Positions 6,478 to 13,995 of a stretch of DNA of 31,210 bases are shown here, piece after piece. Where the stretch lies: NCBI GenBank assembly GCA_050692985.1, contig JBOGVZ010000037.1, positions 1-31,210 of the forward strand. The letters run 5' to 3'. The number at the start of each line of letters is the position of its first letter. Within the stretch, counting starts at the first letter, position 1. The notes under the pieces were generated by a model. That model saw only the letters and a list, made by a program, of their open reading frames with translations. It was not told the DNA's origin and made no database searches. This DNA comes from JBOGVZ01 sp050692985. GTDB lineage: Bacteria; Actinomycetota; UBA4738; CALAEC01. The position numbers were made by a program, and so were the translations under genes.

Positions 6478-9330
6478 GTGGGCGAACCGTCGGTGCTGGA
6501 GGCGGGGGACTTCGTCCGGTCGCTCGGCCGCCGGGTCGAAGGGGATGTCCGTGGCGGCCTGGCGGACCGCCTCCTATACGCCACCGACGCCTCGATCTAC
6601 AAGCAGGTCCCCCTGGCCGTGCTGGTCCCCCGCTCCTCGGACGACGTCCACGCGGCGGTCGAGGTGTGCCGGGAGCACGGCGTGCCCGTCACCCCCCGGG
6701 GGGGAGGGACGAGCCTGGAGGGGCAGGCCGTCGGGCCGGGGCTGGTGATCGACCTCTCCCGCCACGTGAACCGGATCCTGGAGGTGGACCCGGAGGCCCG
6801 GACGGCTCGGGTGGAGCCGGGCCTCGTCCAGGAGCACCTCAACACCGCGGTCCGGCCCCACGGGCTGGTGCTGGGGCCCGACACCGCCACGGGAGACCGG
6901 GCCACCATCGGCGGGATGGTGGGCAACAACTCGTCCGGGGCCCGGTCCATCGTGTACGGGAAGATGGTGGACGCCGTGGTGTCGCTCCGCCTGCTGTGCG
7001 CCGACGGCACGGAGCTGGAGCTGGCCGACGTGGATCCCGCCGAGGCGGAGCGACGGGCCCGCGGGTCCGGCACCGCGGCAGGCGTCTACCGCGAGGCCCT
7101 CGACGTCCGGGGCCGTCTGGCCGAGGAAATCGAGGCTCGGTACCCGAAGGTCATGCGCCGGGTGGCCGGGTACAACCTGGACGAGCTGGTAGGGCCCGGG
7201 CGGCTCCGGATGCCCCGGGCGGTATGCGGGTCCGAAGGCACCCTCGGCGTCATCACCGAGGTGACCCTGTCCCTGGCCGAACCGCCTCGAGCCACGGCCA
7301 CGGCCCTGGTGCAGTTCGATCGGCTGCTCGCCGCCCTGGAAGCCACGACGGACATCGTCCGTGAGCTGGGACCGTCGGCGGTGGAGATCGTGGACGGGCT
7401 GATCGTGGAGCTGGCCCTCCGAAGCCCCAGCCTCCGCCGCTGCGCTGCGTTGGTCTCCGGCACTCCGGAGTCCGTCCTCCTGGTGGAGTTCGGTGCCAGC
7501 TCCGAGGACGAGGCTCGGGCGAAGCTCGACGGCCTCCGGCATCTCCTCGGCCGGCGCGCCGGAGGCGGCGACCTGCGGCCCCTGGCCACGGCCGAGGAGG
7601 TCGAGCGGGCCTGGGCCCTGCGCAAGGCCGGTCTCCCCCTGCTGATGGCCCTCCCGGGGGACGCCAAGCCCATCGCCTTCGTGGAGGACTGCGCGGTCCC
7701 CCTGGAGCGGCTGGCCGAGTACGTGGCCGGGGCCGGCGAGATCTTCGTGGCCCACGGGGTCCGGGCCGGGTACTACGCTCACGCCTCGGTGGGGTGCCTG
7801 CACATCCGCCCCATCCTCGACCTGCGGCGTGCCGAGGACGTGCGGCGGATGCGCCGGATCTCCGCCGAGGTGTGCGACCTGGCGATCTCGCTGGGGGGCA
7901 CCATCTCCGGCGAGCACGGCGACGGCTATGCCAAGTCCGAGCACCTGGAGCGGCAGTTCGGCCCGGCCATCGTGGAGGCCTTCGGCCGGTGGAAGGCCGC
8001 GTTCGACCCCGACGGCCTGATGAACCCGGGGAAGATCGTCCGGGCGGCCCGGATGGACGAGCACCTCCGGCTCGGCCCGGCGTACGACCCGCCGGCCGTG
8101 CGGACCCACCTCGACTTCCGCCCGGAGGGCGGCCTGGCGGCCGCCGCCGAGCTGTGCAACGGGAACGGGTTCTGCCGCAAGCTCCGGGGGACCATGTGCC
8201 CCTCGTACATGGTCACCCTGGACGAGCGGGACACCACCCGGGCCCGGGCCAGCCTCCTGCGCTCGATCATGGATCGGACCCTCCCGCCCGAGGAGCTTGC
8301 CGGGGAGGCCATGGACGAGGTCATGGACCTGTGCATCGGGTGCAAGGGCTGCCGGGCCGAGTGCCCCACGGGGGTGGATGTGGCCAAGCTCAAGACGGAG
8401 GCCCTGGCCCACCGCCGGGCCGCCCGCGGGGTGCCCCTCCGGGCCCGCTTGTTCGCCGAGCCGGGCCGGCTGTTCCGGCTGGCCCGGCCGGTGGCGCCGG
8501 TCGCCGATCGCCTCCTGGGTTCGCGGGTCCTGGCTCCCTTGAAGCGCCGCCTGGGGATCGCCCCCGAGCGGCCCCTCCCCCGGGTGGAGCGGCGCGGTTT
8601 CCGCCGGCGGGCCCGGGCCGAGCCCCGGGGGCCCCGGGGGACCGTGGCACTGTTCGCCGACACCTTCACGGAGTACCTGTACCCGCGGATCGGCCTGGCG
8701 GCGGTCCGGGTCCTCCGGGCGATGGGCTACGGCGTGGTGCTCCCACCCATCGTCTGTTGTGGTCGTCCGCTGTTCCACGAGGGCCTCGTGGACCGGGCCC
8801 GTGCCCGGGTCCGGCGGAACCTGGACGTGCTGACGCCGCTGCTGCCCGAGGTCGAGGCGGTGGTGTTCCTGGAGCCTTCCTGCGCCAGCGCGCTGGCGGA
8901 GGACGCCCGGTGGGTGGTGCCCGAGGCTGCCGGTCTGGAGGGCCACGTCCGGCTGTTCGAGGAGCTGGTGGCGGAGGCCGCCTCCCCCGACCTGTTTGCC
9001 GACGGCGAGCCCCTGCTTCTCCACGGCCACTGCCACGCCAAGGCCTTGTGGGGGGTGGAGCCGACCGTGGCCGCCCTGGAGGTGGTCCCCGGCACGAAGG
9101 TCGAGGTGGTGGACTCCGGGTGTTGCGGCATGGCCGGGTCGTTCGGGTTCGAGGCCGAGCACGCTGAGATGTCTCTGGCCATGGGGGAGCGCGCCCTGTT
9201 CCCCGCGGTGCGGGCCACGGACCGCACGGTCATCGCCCCGGGTACGTCGTGCCGGCAGCAGATCCTTCACGGGACGGGACGGAGCTCCCTCCATCCCGCC
9301 GAGTACCTGGCCGGCAAGCTCCGGCGATAG
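6478..9330 (+). CDS. FAD-binding and 4Fe-4S D-2-hydroxyacid dehydrogenase (GlcD/GlcF- or YdiJ-like fusion)
   Basis: This 950-residue protein fuses the flavin and iron-sulfur parts of glycolate/D-lactate-type dehydrogenases. A FAD_binding_4 domain (about 35-190) holds PRGGGTSLEGQAVGPG and GGMVGNNSSGARS. The FAD-oxidase C domain (about 220-520) ends with GTISGEHGDGYAKS. A ferredoxin-like region has CNGNGFC near 557 and a full CIGCKGCRAECP near 618. Two CCG-type regions follow: VCCGRPLFHEG with EPSCAS, then HCHAKAL with DSGCCGMAGSFGFE. Such enzymes oxidise D-lactate, D-2-hydroxyglutarate or related acids and pass electrons to the respiratory chain at the inner membrane face. GTG 6478 begins immediately after the PfkB stop. 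The position suggests it consumes a D-hydroxyacid product of the sugar route. Substrate is unresolved. Confidence 0.88.
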   Translation: MGEPSVLEAGDFVRSLGRRVEGDVRGGLADRLLYATDASIYKQVPLAVLVPRSSDDVHAAVEVCREHGVPVTPRGGGTSLEGQAVGPGLVIDLSRHVNRILEVDPEARTARVEPGLVQEHLNTAVRPHGLVLGPDTATGDRATIGGMVGNNSSGARSIVYGKMVDAVVSLRLLCADGTELELADVDPAEAERRARGSGTAAGVYREALDVRGRLAEEIEARYPKVMRRVAGYNLDELVGPGRLRMPRAVCGSEGTLGVITEVTLSLAEPPRATATALVQFDRLLAALEATTDIVRELGPSAVEIVDGLIVELALRSPSLRRCAALVSGTPESVLLVEFGASSEDEARAKLDGLRHLLGRRAGGGDLRPLATAEEVERAWALRKAGLPLLMALPGDAKPIAFVEDCAVPLERLAEYVAGAGEIFVAHGVRAGYYAHASVGCLHIRPILDLRRAEDVRRMRRISAEVCDLAISLGGTISGEHGDGYAKSEHLERQFGPAIVEAFGRWKAAFDPDGLMNPGKIVRAARMDEHLRLGPAYDPPAVRTHLDFRPEGGLAAAAELCNGNGFCRKLRGTMCPSYMVTLDERDTTRARASLLRSIMDRTLPPEELAGEAMDEVMDLCIGCKGCRAECPTGVDVAKLKTEALAHRRAARGVPLRARLFAEPGRLFRLARPVAPVADRLLGSRVLAPLKRRLGIAPERPLPRVERRGFRRRARAEPRGPRGTVALFADTFTEYLYPRIGLAAVRVLRAMGYGVVLPPIVCCGRPLFHEGLVDRARARVRRNLDVLTPLLPEVEAVVFLEPSCASALAEDARWVVPEAAGLEGHVRLFEELVAEAASPDLFADGEPLLLHGHCHAKALWGVEPTVAALEVVPGTKVEVVDSGCCGMAGSFGFEAEHAEMSLAMGERALFPAVRATDRTVIAPGTSCRQQILHGTGRSSLHPAEYLAGKLRR

Positions 9331-9507
9331 CAGCTTCTGCGTGCCGGTCTGGTCGATGAGCTTCGCATCGACATGCTGCCCGTGCTGCTTGGAGCGGGCC
9401 TCCGTCTCTTCGAGGACCTGGGACCCGAGCGCCTCCCGCTCCAGAAGACAGGCGTCCAGGACCTCGGGGCGAGAACCAGCCTCAGCTTCCGCGTCGGGAG
9501 GAGCTGA
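9331..9507 (+). pseudogene. C-terminal remnant of a RibD-C/dihydrofolate reductase family gene
   Basis: Directly after the dehydrogenase stop codon, and in the same frame, 58 codons read QLLRAGLVDELRIDMLPVLL, then GAGLRLFEDL, then GARTSLSFRV and a TGA stop. This is the characteristic end of small RibD-C-domain reductases of about 190 residues, common in actinobacteria. The N-terminal two thirds and any start codon are missing, so it is a gene remnant. The junction falls exactly at the preceding stop codon, which points to an old deletion or insertion breakpoint. The remaining 28 bases before the LysR stop show nothing further. Confidence 0.8.
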
Positions 9508-9535
9508 AGCCTCGGCGGGTGCGGAGTTCGAGCGC

Positions 9536-10492
9536 TCAGCCGGTGCTTCGGGACGAGGCGTAGATCGTCCGGGCCGTCTCCAGGAATGCCCGCATCGCCG
9601 GAGAGAGCCAGCGTCCCTCGCGCCAGACCATCTGGGTGACGACCTCGAACGGCTCGCTCCAACGCAGCGCCATGAGCCTTCCCGCCTTCACCTCCTGCCG
9701 GACGGCTACCGTGGGCAGGGCGGACACCCCCATCCCCGCGATGACGCAGCCCTTCACCGCCTCCACGCTGGCGAACTCCAGGGTATCGTTCGGAGCCGCT
9801 CCCGCCGCGGCCAGCTGGCGCTCGAACACGGCCCGGTAGGCACACCCGGACTGGGGAGCCTCCGGAAGCAGCACCGTCTGGCCCCGGAGGGCCTCCGGGG
9901 GCACCCGTCGTCCAGACCCGAGGGGGTGACCGCGGCCGGCGATGACGCTCACCGGCTCGCGCACCAGCGGCTCGATGGCCAGGCCCTCAACCCGTCGGGG
10001 CTCGTCCATCACGAACGCCACGTCCACGACGCCCTCCATGACCCCGCGAAGGACCTCGCCCACCAGGCGTCCGATGACGCTGGGACGGAGGGTGATCCTG
10101 ACCCCGGGGTGCCGGGCATGGACCTTCGACAGGAGCGGGGGGAGCCGGTAGGTCAACAGCGTCTCGGGCGCCGAGACCACGATGGAGCCGGTGACCTCTC
10201 CTTTGGCTCGAGTGAGATCGGTCACCGCGGTCCTCGCTTCCCCCTCCAGGTGGAGCAGCCGCTCGGCGTAGCCGACGAGCGACTCCCCAGCGTCGGTGAG
10301 GGCGATCCTCCTTCCGAGCCGATCGAACAGTGGGACGCCGAGCTCGTCCTCGAGCGCCGCGACGTGCGCGCTGACCGTCGACTGAGCCAGGCCCAGCTCG
10401 TCGGCCGCCCGGGTGAAGCTGAGGTTCGCCGCCACGGCCCGGAAGGTCTCGAGGGCCCGCAGGTCCAGCTGCCTCCGCTCGGCGAGATTCAT
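9536..10492 (-). CDS. LysR-family transcriptional regulator
   Basis: The 318-residue protein has an N-terminal winged helix-turn-helix (about residues 10-68) with LSFTRAADELGLAQSTVSAH and FDRLGRRIALTDAG. A periplasmic-binding-protein-like effector domain follows (about 95-305). ATG 10492 is chosen because GGAAAG lies five bases upstream and the domain begins straight after it; the open frame extends further up but covers the divergent gene's start. It faces the MFS transporter gene across 72 bases, the usual layout for a LysR protein that controls its divergent neighbour and itself. The inducer is unknown but is probably related to the transported compound. Confidence 0.93.
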   Translation of the reverse strand: MNLAERRQLDLRALETFRAVAANLSFTRAADELGLAQSTVSAHVAALEDELGVPLFDRLGRRIALTDAGESLVGYAERLLHLEGEARTAVTDLTRAKGEVTGSIVVSAPETLLTYRLPPLLSKVHARHPGVRITLRPSVIGRLVGEVLRGVMEGVVDVAFVMDEPRRVEGLAIEPLVREPVSVIAGRGHPLGSGRRVPPEALRGQTVLLPEAPQSGCAYRAVFERQLAAAGAAPNDTLEFASVEAVKGCVIAGMGVSALPTVAVRQEVKAGRLMALRWSEPFEVVTQMVWREGRWLSPAMRAFLETARTIYASSRSTG

Positions 10493-10564
10493 CGATCTTT
10501 CCGATGGGATGGATCGCGAATCTTCGTTGGACACGATCACTCCGCCGACCCTACCATCGCGCCC

Positions 10565-11842
10565 GTGGACCTGCAGGCACCCGCCCGGCCGCCGTGGACC
10601 GCGATGGCCTCGCTGCTCCTCGGGGCGCTGGGGGTGTCGACGACCTTCGGGATGCTCCTCCTGCTTCCCCTGTACGTGCAGGAGCTTGGTGGGGACGAGG
10701 CCGCGTTCGGGCGCGTCGCGTCGGCGGGCACGGTGACCGCGGCACTGGCCATCGGCGCGCTGATCCGTCGCCCCGATCGGCTCCCCGGGCACGTGGTCTC
10801 GGCCCTGGCCGTCGCCGTCTACGCGCTCGCTGCCCTGGCCGTGGGCACCGTCGGGACGTACGGACCGCTGATCCCGCTGGGAGTGCTGCTGGGCACCGCC
10901 TGGGCCCTCGTGTACACCTCGATGCCCATGGTGATGTCCTCCATGGTCGGTGACGCCGAGCGGGCCGCCTACTTCGGGTACCTGACCGGGACCCAGCAGA
11001 TCGGGATCGGCCTGGGCCCCGTCCTGGGCCGCCAGCTCCTGGAGGCGGGGCTCGGCTTCCGGCAGGTGTTCCTCGTCGGTGGACTGGTGTGCCTGGCCGC
11101 CGCTGCGCTCACGCTGTGGACGGGACGGCTGGCTTCCCGCTCCCTCCGGCGGAGGGCTCGGGGCGAGGAACGGCCCGAGCTGGCCACGGCGCTCCGGAAG
11201 ATCGTCTCATCGGACACGGCGCCGATGCTCGTGATGATCATCCTGTTCGCCTGCCTGTTCGCCACGATGACCTTCTTCCAGACCACGTTCGCCCGAGCTC
11301 GGGGCCTCGACTTCTCCATCTTCTACGTGAGCTACACCGTCTCGGTGATCGTCTCTCGGGTCGTGATCGCCACCCTGGCCCGAGGCCGGGACCAGGCTCT
11401 GGTGATCGCGGTCTCCGTGAGCGTCATGGCGATCGGCCTGGCCTCCTTCCTCTCCGTGGGCTCGAGCCCGTTCGTCTACGCGGGTGCGTCCGCGATGCTG
11501 GGGTTGGGCTACGGTCTCGCGCTCCCCACCGTGCAGGCCCACGCGGTGAACGTCTCGAAGGAGGACCTCCGGCCCCGGGTCCTCCCCCTGGCGGGGCTGG
11601 TCTTCATGACCGCGATCCTGGGCTTCCCGATCCTGGCCGGAGCCCTCATCAGCGCCTTCGGCTACGGGACGCTGTTCTCCGTGCTCCTGGGTTTCGCCGG
11701 GGTCCAGGCCCTCATCGCCTGGAGCCGTCTCGGTGCCGGTCGGCGGGTGTTGGCGGACACCGCACGCGAGCGTGAGGAGACGGCCTCGAGTCCCCACGGG
11801 TCAGGAAGGTCGAGCGGAAGGCCATCCACGAGATCGCCGTGA
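10565..11842 (+). CDS. Major facilitator superfamily transporter
   Basis: The 425-residue protein has about 11-12 hydrophobic segments, beginning with MASLLLGALGVSTTFGMLLL, and a central cytoplasmic loop rich in Arg (RLASRSLRRRARGEERPE) that splits two halves of similar size. The length and layout fit MFS efflux or uptake permeases. GTG 10565 has no Shine-Dalgarno sequence, but TACCAT lies seven bases before it, so the mRNA may be leaderless. The last 35 residues are polar and low in complexity. It is divergent from the LysR regulator, which probably controls it. The compound moved cannot be told from sequence. Confidence 0.88.
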   Translation: MDLQAPARPPWTAMASLLLGALGVSTTFGMLLLLPLYVQELGGDEAAFGRVASAGTVTAALAIGALIRRPDRLPGHVVSALAVAVYALAALAVGTVGTYGPLIPLGVLLGTAWALVYTSMPMVMSSMVGDAERAAYFGYLTGTQQIGIGLGPVLGRQLLEAGLGFRQVFLVGGLVCLAAAALTLWTGRLASRSLRRRARGEERPELATALRKIVSSDTAPMLVMIILFACLFATMTFFQTTFARARGLDFSIFYVSYTVSVIVSRVVIATLARGRDQALVIAVSVSVMAIGLASFLSVGSSPFVYAGASAMLGLGYGLALPTVQAHAVNVSKEDLRPRVLPLAGLVFMTAILGFPILAGALISAFGYGTLFSVLLGFAGVQALIAWSRLGAGRRVLADTAREREETASSPHGSGRSSGRPSTRSP

Positions 11843-11860
11843 CCATCCGCTAGATTCCGG

Positions 11861-12046
11861 ATGATGGGTGCCGCCGACCTCTTCACCTTTCCCTGGCCCG
11901 GTCCCGGAAACAGCGAAGGGCCCGGGAACCCGGACGGGTGGGTGGAGGTCGTCGAACCGGAAGCACCGATGGGGCGGCGTGCGGATTGGGAGGCGGCCCT
12001 CCTCACAGCCTCCCCGTGGCCGGGCCCGGGCGACAGCGAGGCCTGA
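11861..12046 (+). CDS. Small 61-residue protein with two PWPGPG(N/D)SE motifs, function unknown
   Basis: The frame starts at ATG 11861 (a second ATG follows at once), 18 bases after the transporter stop. It encodes PWPGPGNSE at residues 11-19 and PWPGPGDSE at residues 52-60, just before the final Ala. Between them is an acidic stretch (WVEVVEPEAP) and MGRRADWEAALLTA. The two nine-codon copies differ at seven bases: six are synonymous third-position changes and one gives N to D. That pattern points to selection on the peptide. I do not recognise the family. No clear ribosome binding site is visible, so it may be coupled to the transporter mRNA. Confidence 0.5.
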   Translation: MMGAADLFTFPWPGPGNSEGPGNPDGWVEVVEPEAPMGRRADWEAALLTASPWPGPGDSEA

Positions 12047-12091
12047 CCCCCGAGCCACGCTTCGATCTATCGTCTCAGTCCCACGACCCGC

Positions 12092-12120
12092 CCCCGCATC
12101 CCGGGATCGAGCCGGCGGGG
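12092..12120. terminator. Hairpin between convergent genes
   Basis: CCCCGC (12092-12097) pairs with GCGGGG (12115-12120), and the loop contains the palindrome ATCCCGGGAT. It lies just before the stop of the leftward secreted-protein gene and after the small rightward ORF, so it could end transcription from either side. There is no T-run. Confidence 0.35.
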
Positions 12121-12123
12121 ACG

Positions 12124-13699
12124 CTAGCAGCCGGGCATGGTGAACACGCCGACCGCCGTACGCCAGTTCGTGGCCGAGCTGGTCGCGTAGAACTCGTTCG
12201 TGTACCAGAACGAGCAGTCGTTGGCGGGGTCCACGGACATGGCGCTGTAGTCACCCCACCGGTTGGAGCCCGTCTGCGAGCCCCCGCCGTCGATCAGCAC
12301 GGCCTCCGGCTGGAACGTCCCCGGCGGATCGCCGGGGGCGCGGGTCGCGTAGCGGATTGCGGGGAAGAGCGTGCTGCTGGACACGGTGTAACCCAGGGCG
12401 ATGTTCCCGGCGCCGTCCATGGCGATGCTCCCCATGAACCGGTCGTGGCCGTCTCCAGGATCGTGCGTCCCCTCCTGGAAGAGCGTCCAGCCGCCGCCGG
12501 ATCTGCGCAGCTCGAACCAGCGGATGGCCGCCCCCACATCTCCCAGGCCGCCCCCCACCGTGAAGGTTCCCAGGAGCGTTTCGTGGCCGCCGAAGTTGCG
12601 GTAGGGGAAGCGATGCATCGGCCACTCAGACCACGTCGATCCGCTGGTTCGTCCCCCGCTGCCGCGCACAGTTGAAGTTGAAGAACCCACAGACCGTGTA
12701 GGTGAACGGCGCGGCGGGGAAGCGGCGATCCAGGGAGAAGGTGGCAGCGATGGGGTTCGCCCAGTCGACCTGGAGGGTGAAGAGCTCGATCCGGTCCCGC
12801 AGGCCGTGGAAGGCGTTGTCCTTGAACGTGTAGAAGAATCCGGGCGTGCCGACCGGTGGCGGGGTCGCCCCATCCAGGTCGGCCGGCAACAGGAAGTTGT
12901 TCTGGCCGGTGAACTTGACGAAGAGGGCCGTCTGGTCGCCAACGAGCATCTTGGCCCTGTCGAAGGCGTACGCGGTGTAGCTGCTCTCGTTGGCCGACAT
13001 GTAGTAGGAGTCCGGCCACACGCCGAACTTGAAGTAGTCGGGGAAGCTCCCCACGTTGAACGTGTACAGGTGGTACGAGCCCAACGGGTTCCCCGTCTGC
13101 GAGATGGCCACGCACATGAAGCTGGGGAAGGCGAACTGGCTGAGGAGCCACCGGTCGGCCAGCCCGTCGTAGAGGACGATCGGGTCACCGGCGTTGCTCG
13201 CACAGGCTCCCCCCGGCCAGAGATCACCGAGGTCGATGGGCTGGGCCAGGAGGTTTCCCGCCTTGCTGAACACGGCCACCTTGGTCGCGTTCACCATCTG
13301 GACGTAGTGATTGGGGCCCACGTCGCCGTTGGGATCGGGCGGGGTGCAGCCGCCGCAGGCAAAGGGGTTCCGCAGGCCCTGGAAGCGGCGCTCCAGAGAG
13401 GGGGTCGCCGCCGCGGACGCGGGCTGGCGGATCAGTGGATCCGTCGGGGCGTCGTCCCCGCTCCGGGTGCCGTCGGCCTCCCCCGCCAGTGGGTTGATCC
13501 GCGATGGCGCGGGGTGGGCTTCGACCTGTTGAGAGCTGCGGACGTCGCGCAGGGCGGGACTCGAACTGTAGGCCGTGGCCTCCCCCACGATGGGGCCGGT
13601 GGCCGCGGAGTGGTCGGAGGCGAAGCCCTGGGTGGTGAAGGTCCCCAGGATGACCCCCGGGAGCGCCAGGAACAACAGTGCGGATCGAGTTCGCATCAT
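12124..13699 (-). pseudogene. Frameshifted secreted protein of a beta-rich bacterial family
   Basis: ATG 13699, with GGAGG eight bases upstream, starts a signal peptide (MMRTRSALLFLALPGVIL, cleavage near GFA-SDH). The mature part has PDPNGDVGPNHYVQMVN, DPIVLYDGLADRWLLSQFA and FPDYFKFGVWPDSYYMS, known in a widespread secreted family of unknown function. The frame stops at TGA 12628-12626 after NQRIDVV. Another frame continues from 12630 as SEWPMHRFPYRNFGGHE to MGSIAMDGAGNIALGY and SFWYTNEFY, ending at 12124. Joined, the parts make a full-length protein of about 525 residues. The junction GTGGTCTGAG fits loss of one CT from a TCTC repeat. Either the gene is recently broken or the assembly has an error. 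Confidence 0.8.
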
Positions 13700-13753
13700 G
13701 AACCCAGCCTCCTGTCCCGCAGACCGGTCACGGGCACCGTCGGTGCTCGTCGC

Positions 13754-13966
13754 ATGGTTCACTCACCACGCCAAGGTGTCAAGCCACGACGCACCCTTGA
13801 CTCTCCCGATGAGCCTCCCCTCGAGTTCGTCGTCGACGAGCTGCCCGACCTGCGGATCCGGATGCGACGGGACGGACGGGTCTCGGCGTACTACCGGGAT
13901 CGTCCCGACGGAGACCCGCGGGACAACCTGCTGTTGCTGCCCCGCTACACGCCGGCGGGGCGCTGA
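13754..13966 (+). CDS. Small 70-residue hypothetical protein
   Basis: ATG 13754 opens a 70-codon frame containing LEFVVDELPDLRIRMRRDG, RVSAYYRDRPDG and LLLLPRYTPAGR. Third codon positions from residue 24 onward are nearly all G or C, as in neighbouring genes, and the stop lies at the base of a hairpin that closes the convergent gene. It has no signal peptide or membrane segment. It is divergent from the frameshifted secreted-protein gene, with an inverted repeat GCACCG-T-CGGTGC (13734-13746) in the 54-base gap. No clear ribosome binding site is visible. Family not recognised. Confidence 0.45.
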   Translation: MVHSPRQGVKPRRTLDSPDEPPLEFVVDELPDLRIRMRRDGRVSAYYRDRPDGDPRDNLLLLPRYTPAGR

Positions 13967-13995
13967 TCCTCACCCGCGGGTTCAGGCGGGGATCA
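13964..13995. terminator. Two-part hairpin at a convergent gene junction
   Basis: TGATCC (13964-13969) pairs with GGATCA (13990-13995), and a perfect palindrome ACCCGCGGGT (13972-13981) lies between them. The stop of the small rightward ORF is in the outer stem, and that of the leftward propeller gene is in the internal loop. It could serve as a bidirectional terminator. Confidence 0.4.

Noticed and set aside
6574..9294. 906-codon minus-strand frame opposite the FAD/Fe-S dehydrogenase
   Set aside because: It is a mirror frame of a well-supported gene, with no motif of its own.
10493..10564. A defined LysR binding box in the LysR/MFS gap
   Set aside because: Several partial T-N11-A matches exist but none stands out, so no site is called.
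12620..12640. Programmed +1 frameshift as in prfB
   Set aside because: The codons GTG GTC TGA offer no tRNA re-pairing in the shifted frame and there is no upstream Shine-Dalgarno-like stimulator; loss of a CT explains the site better.
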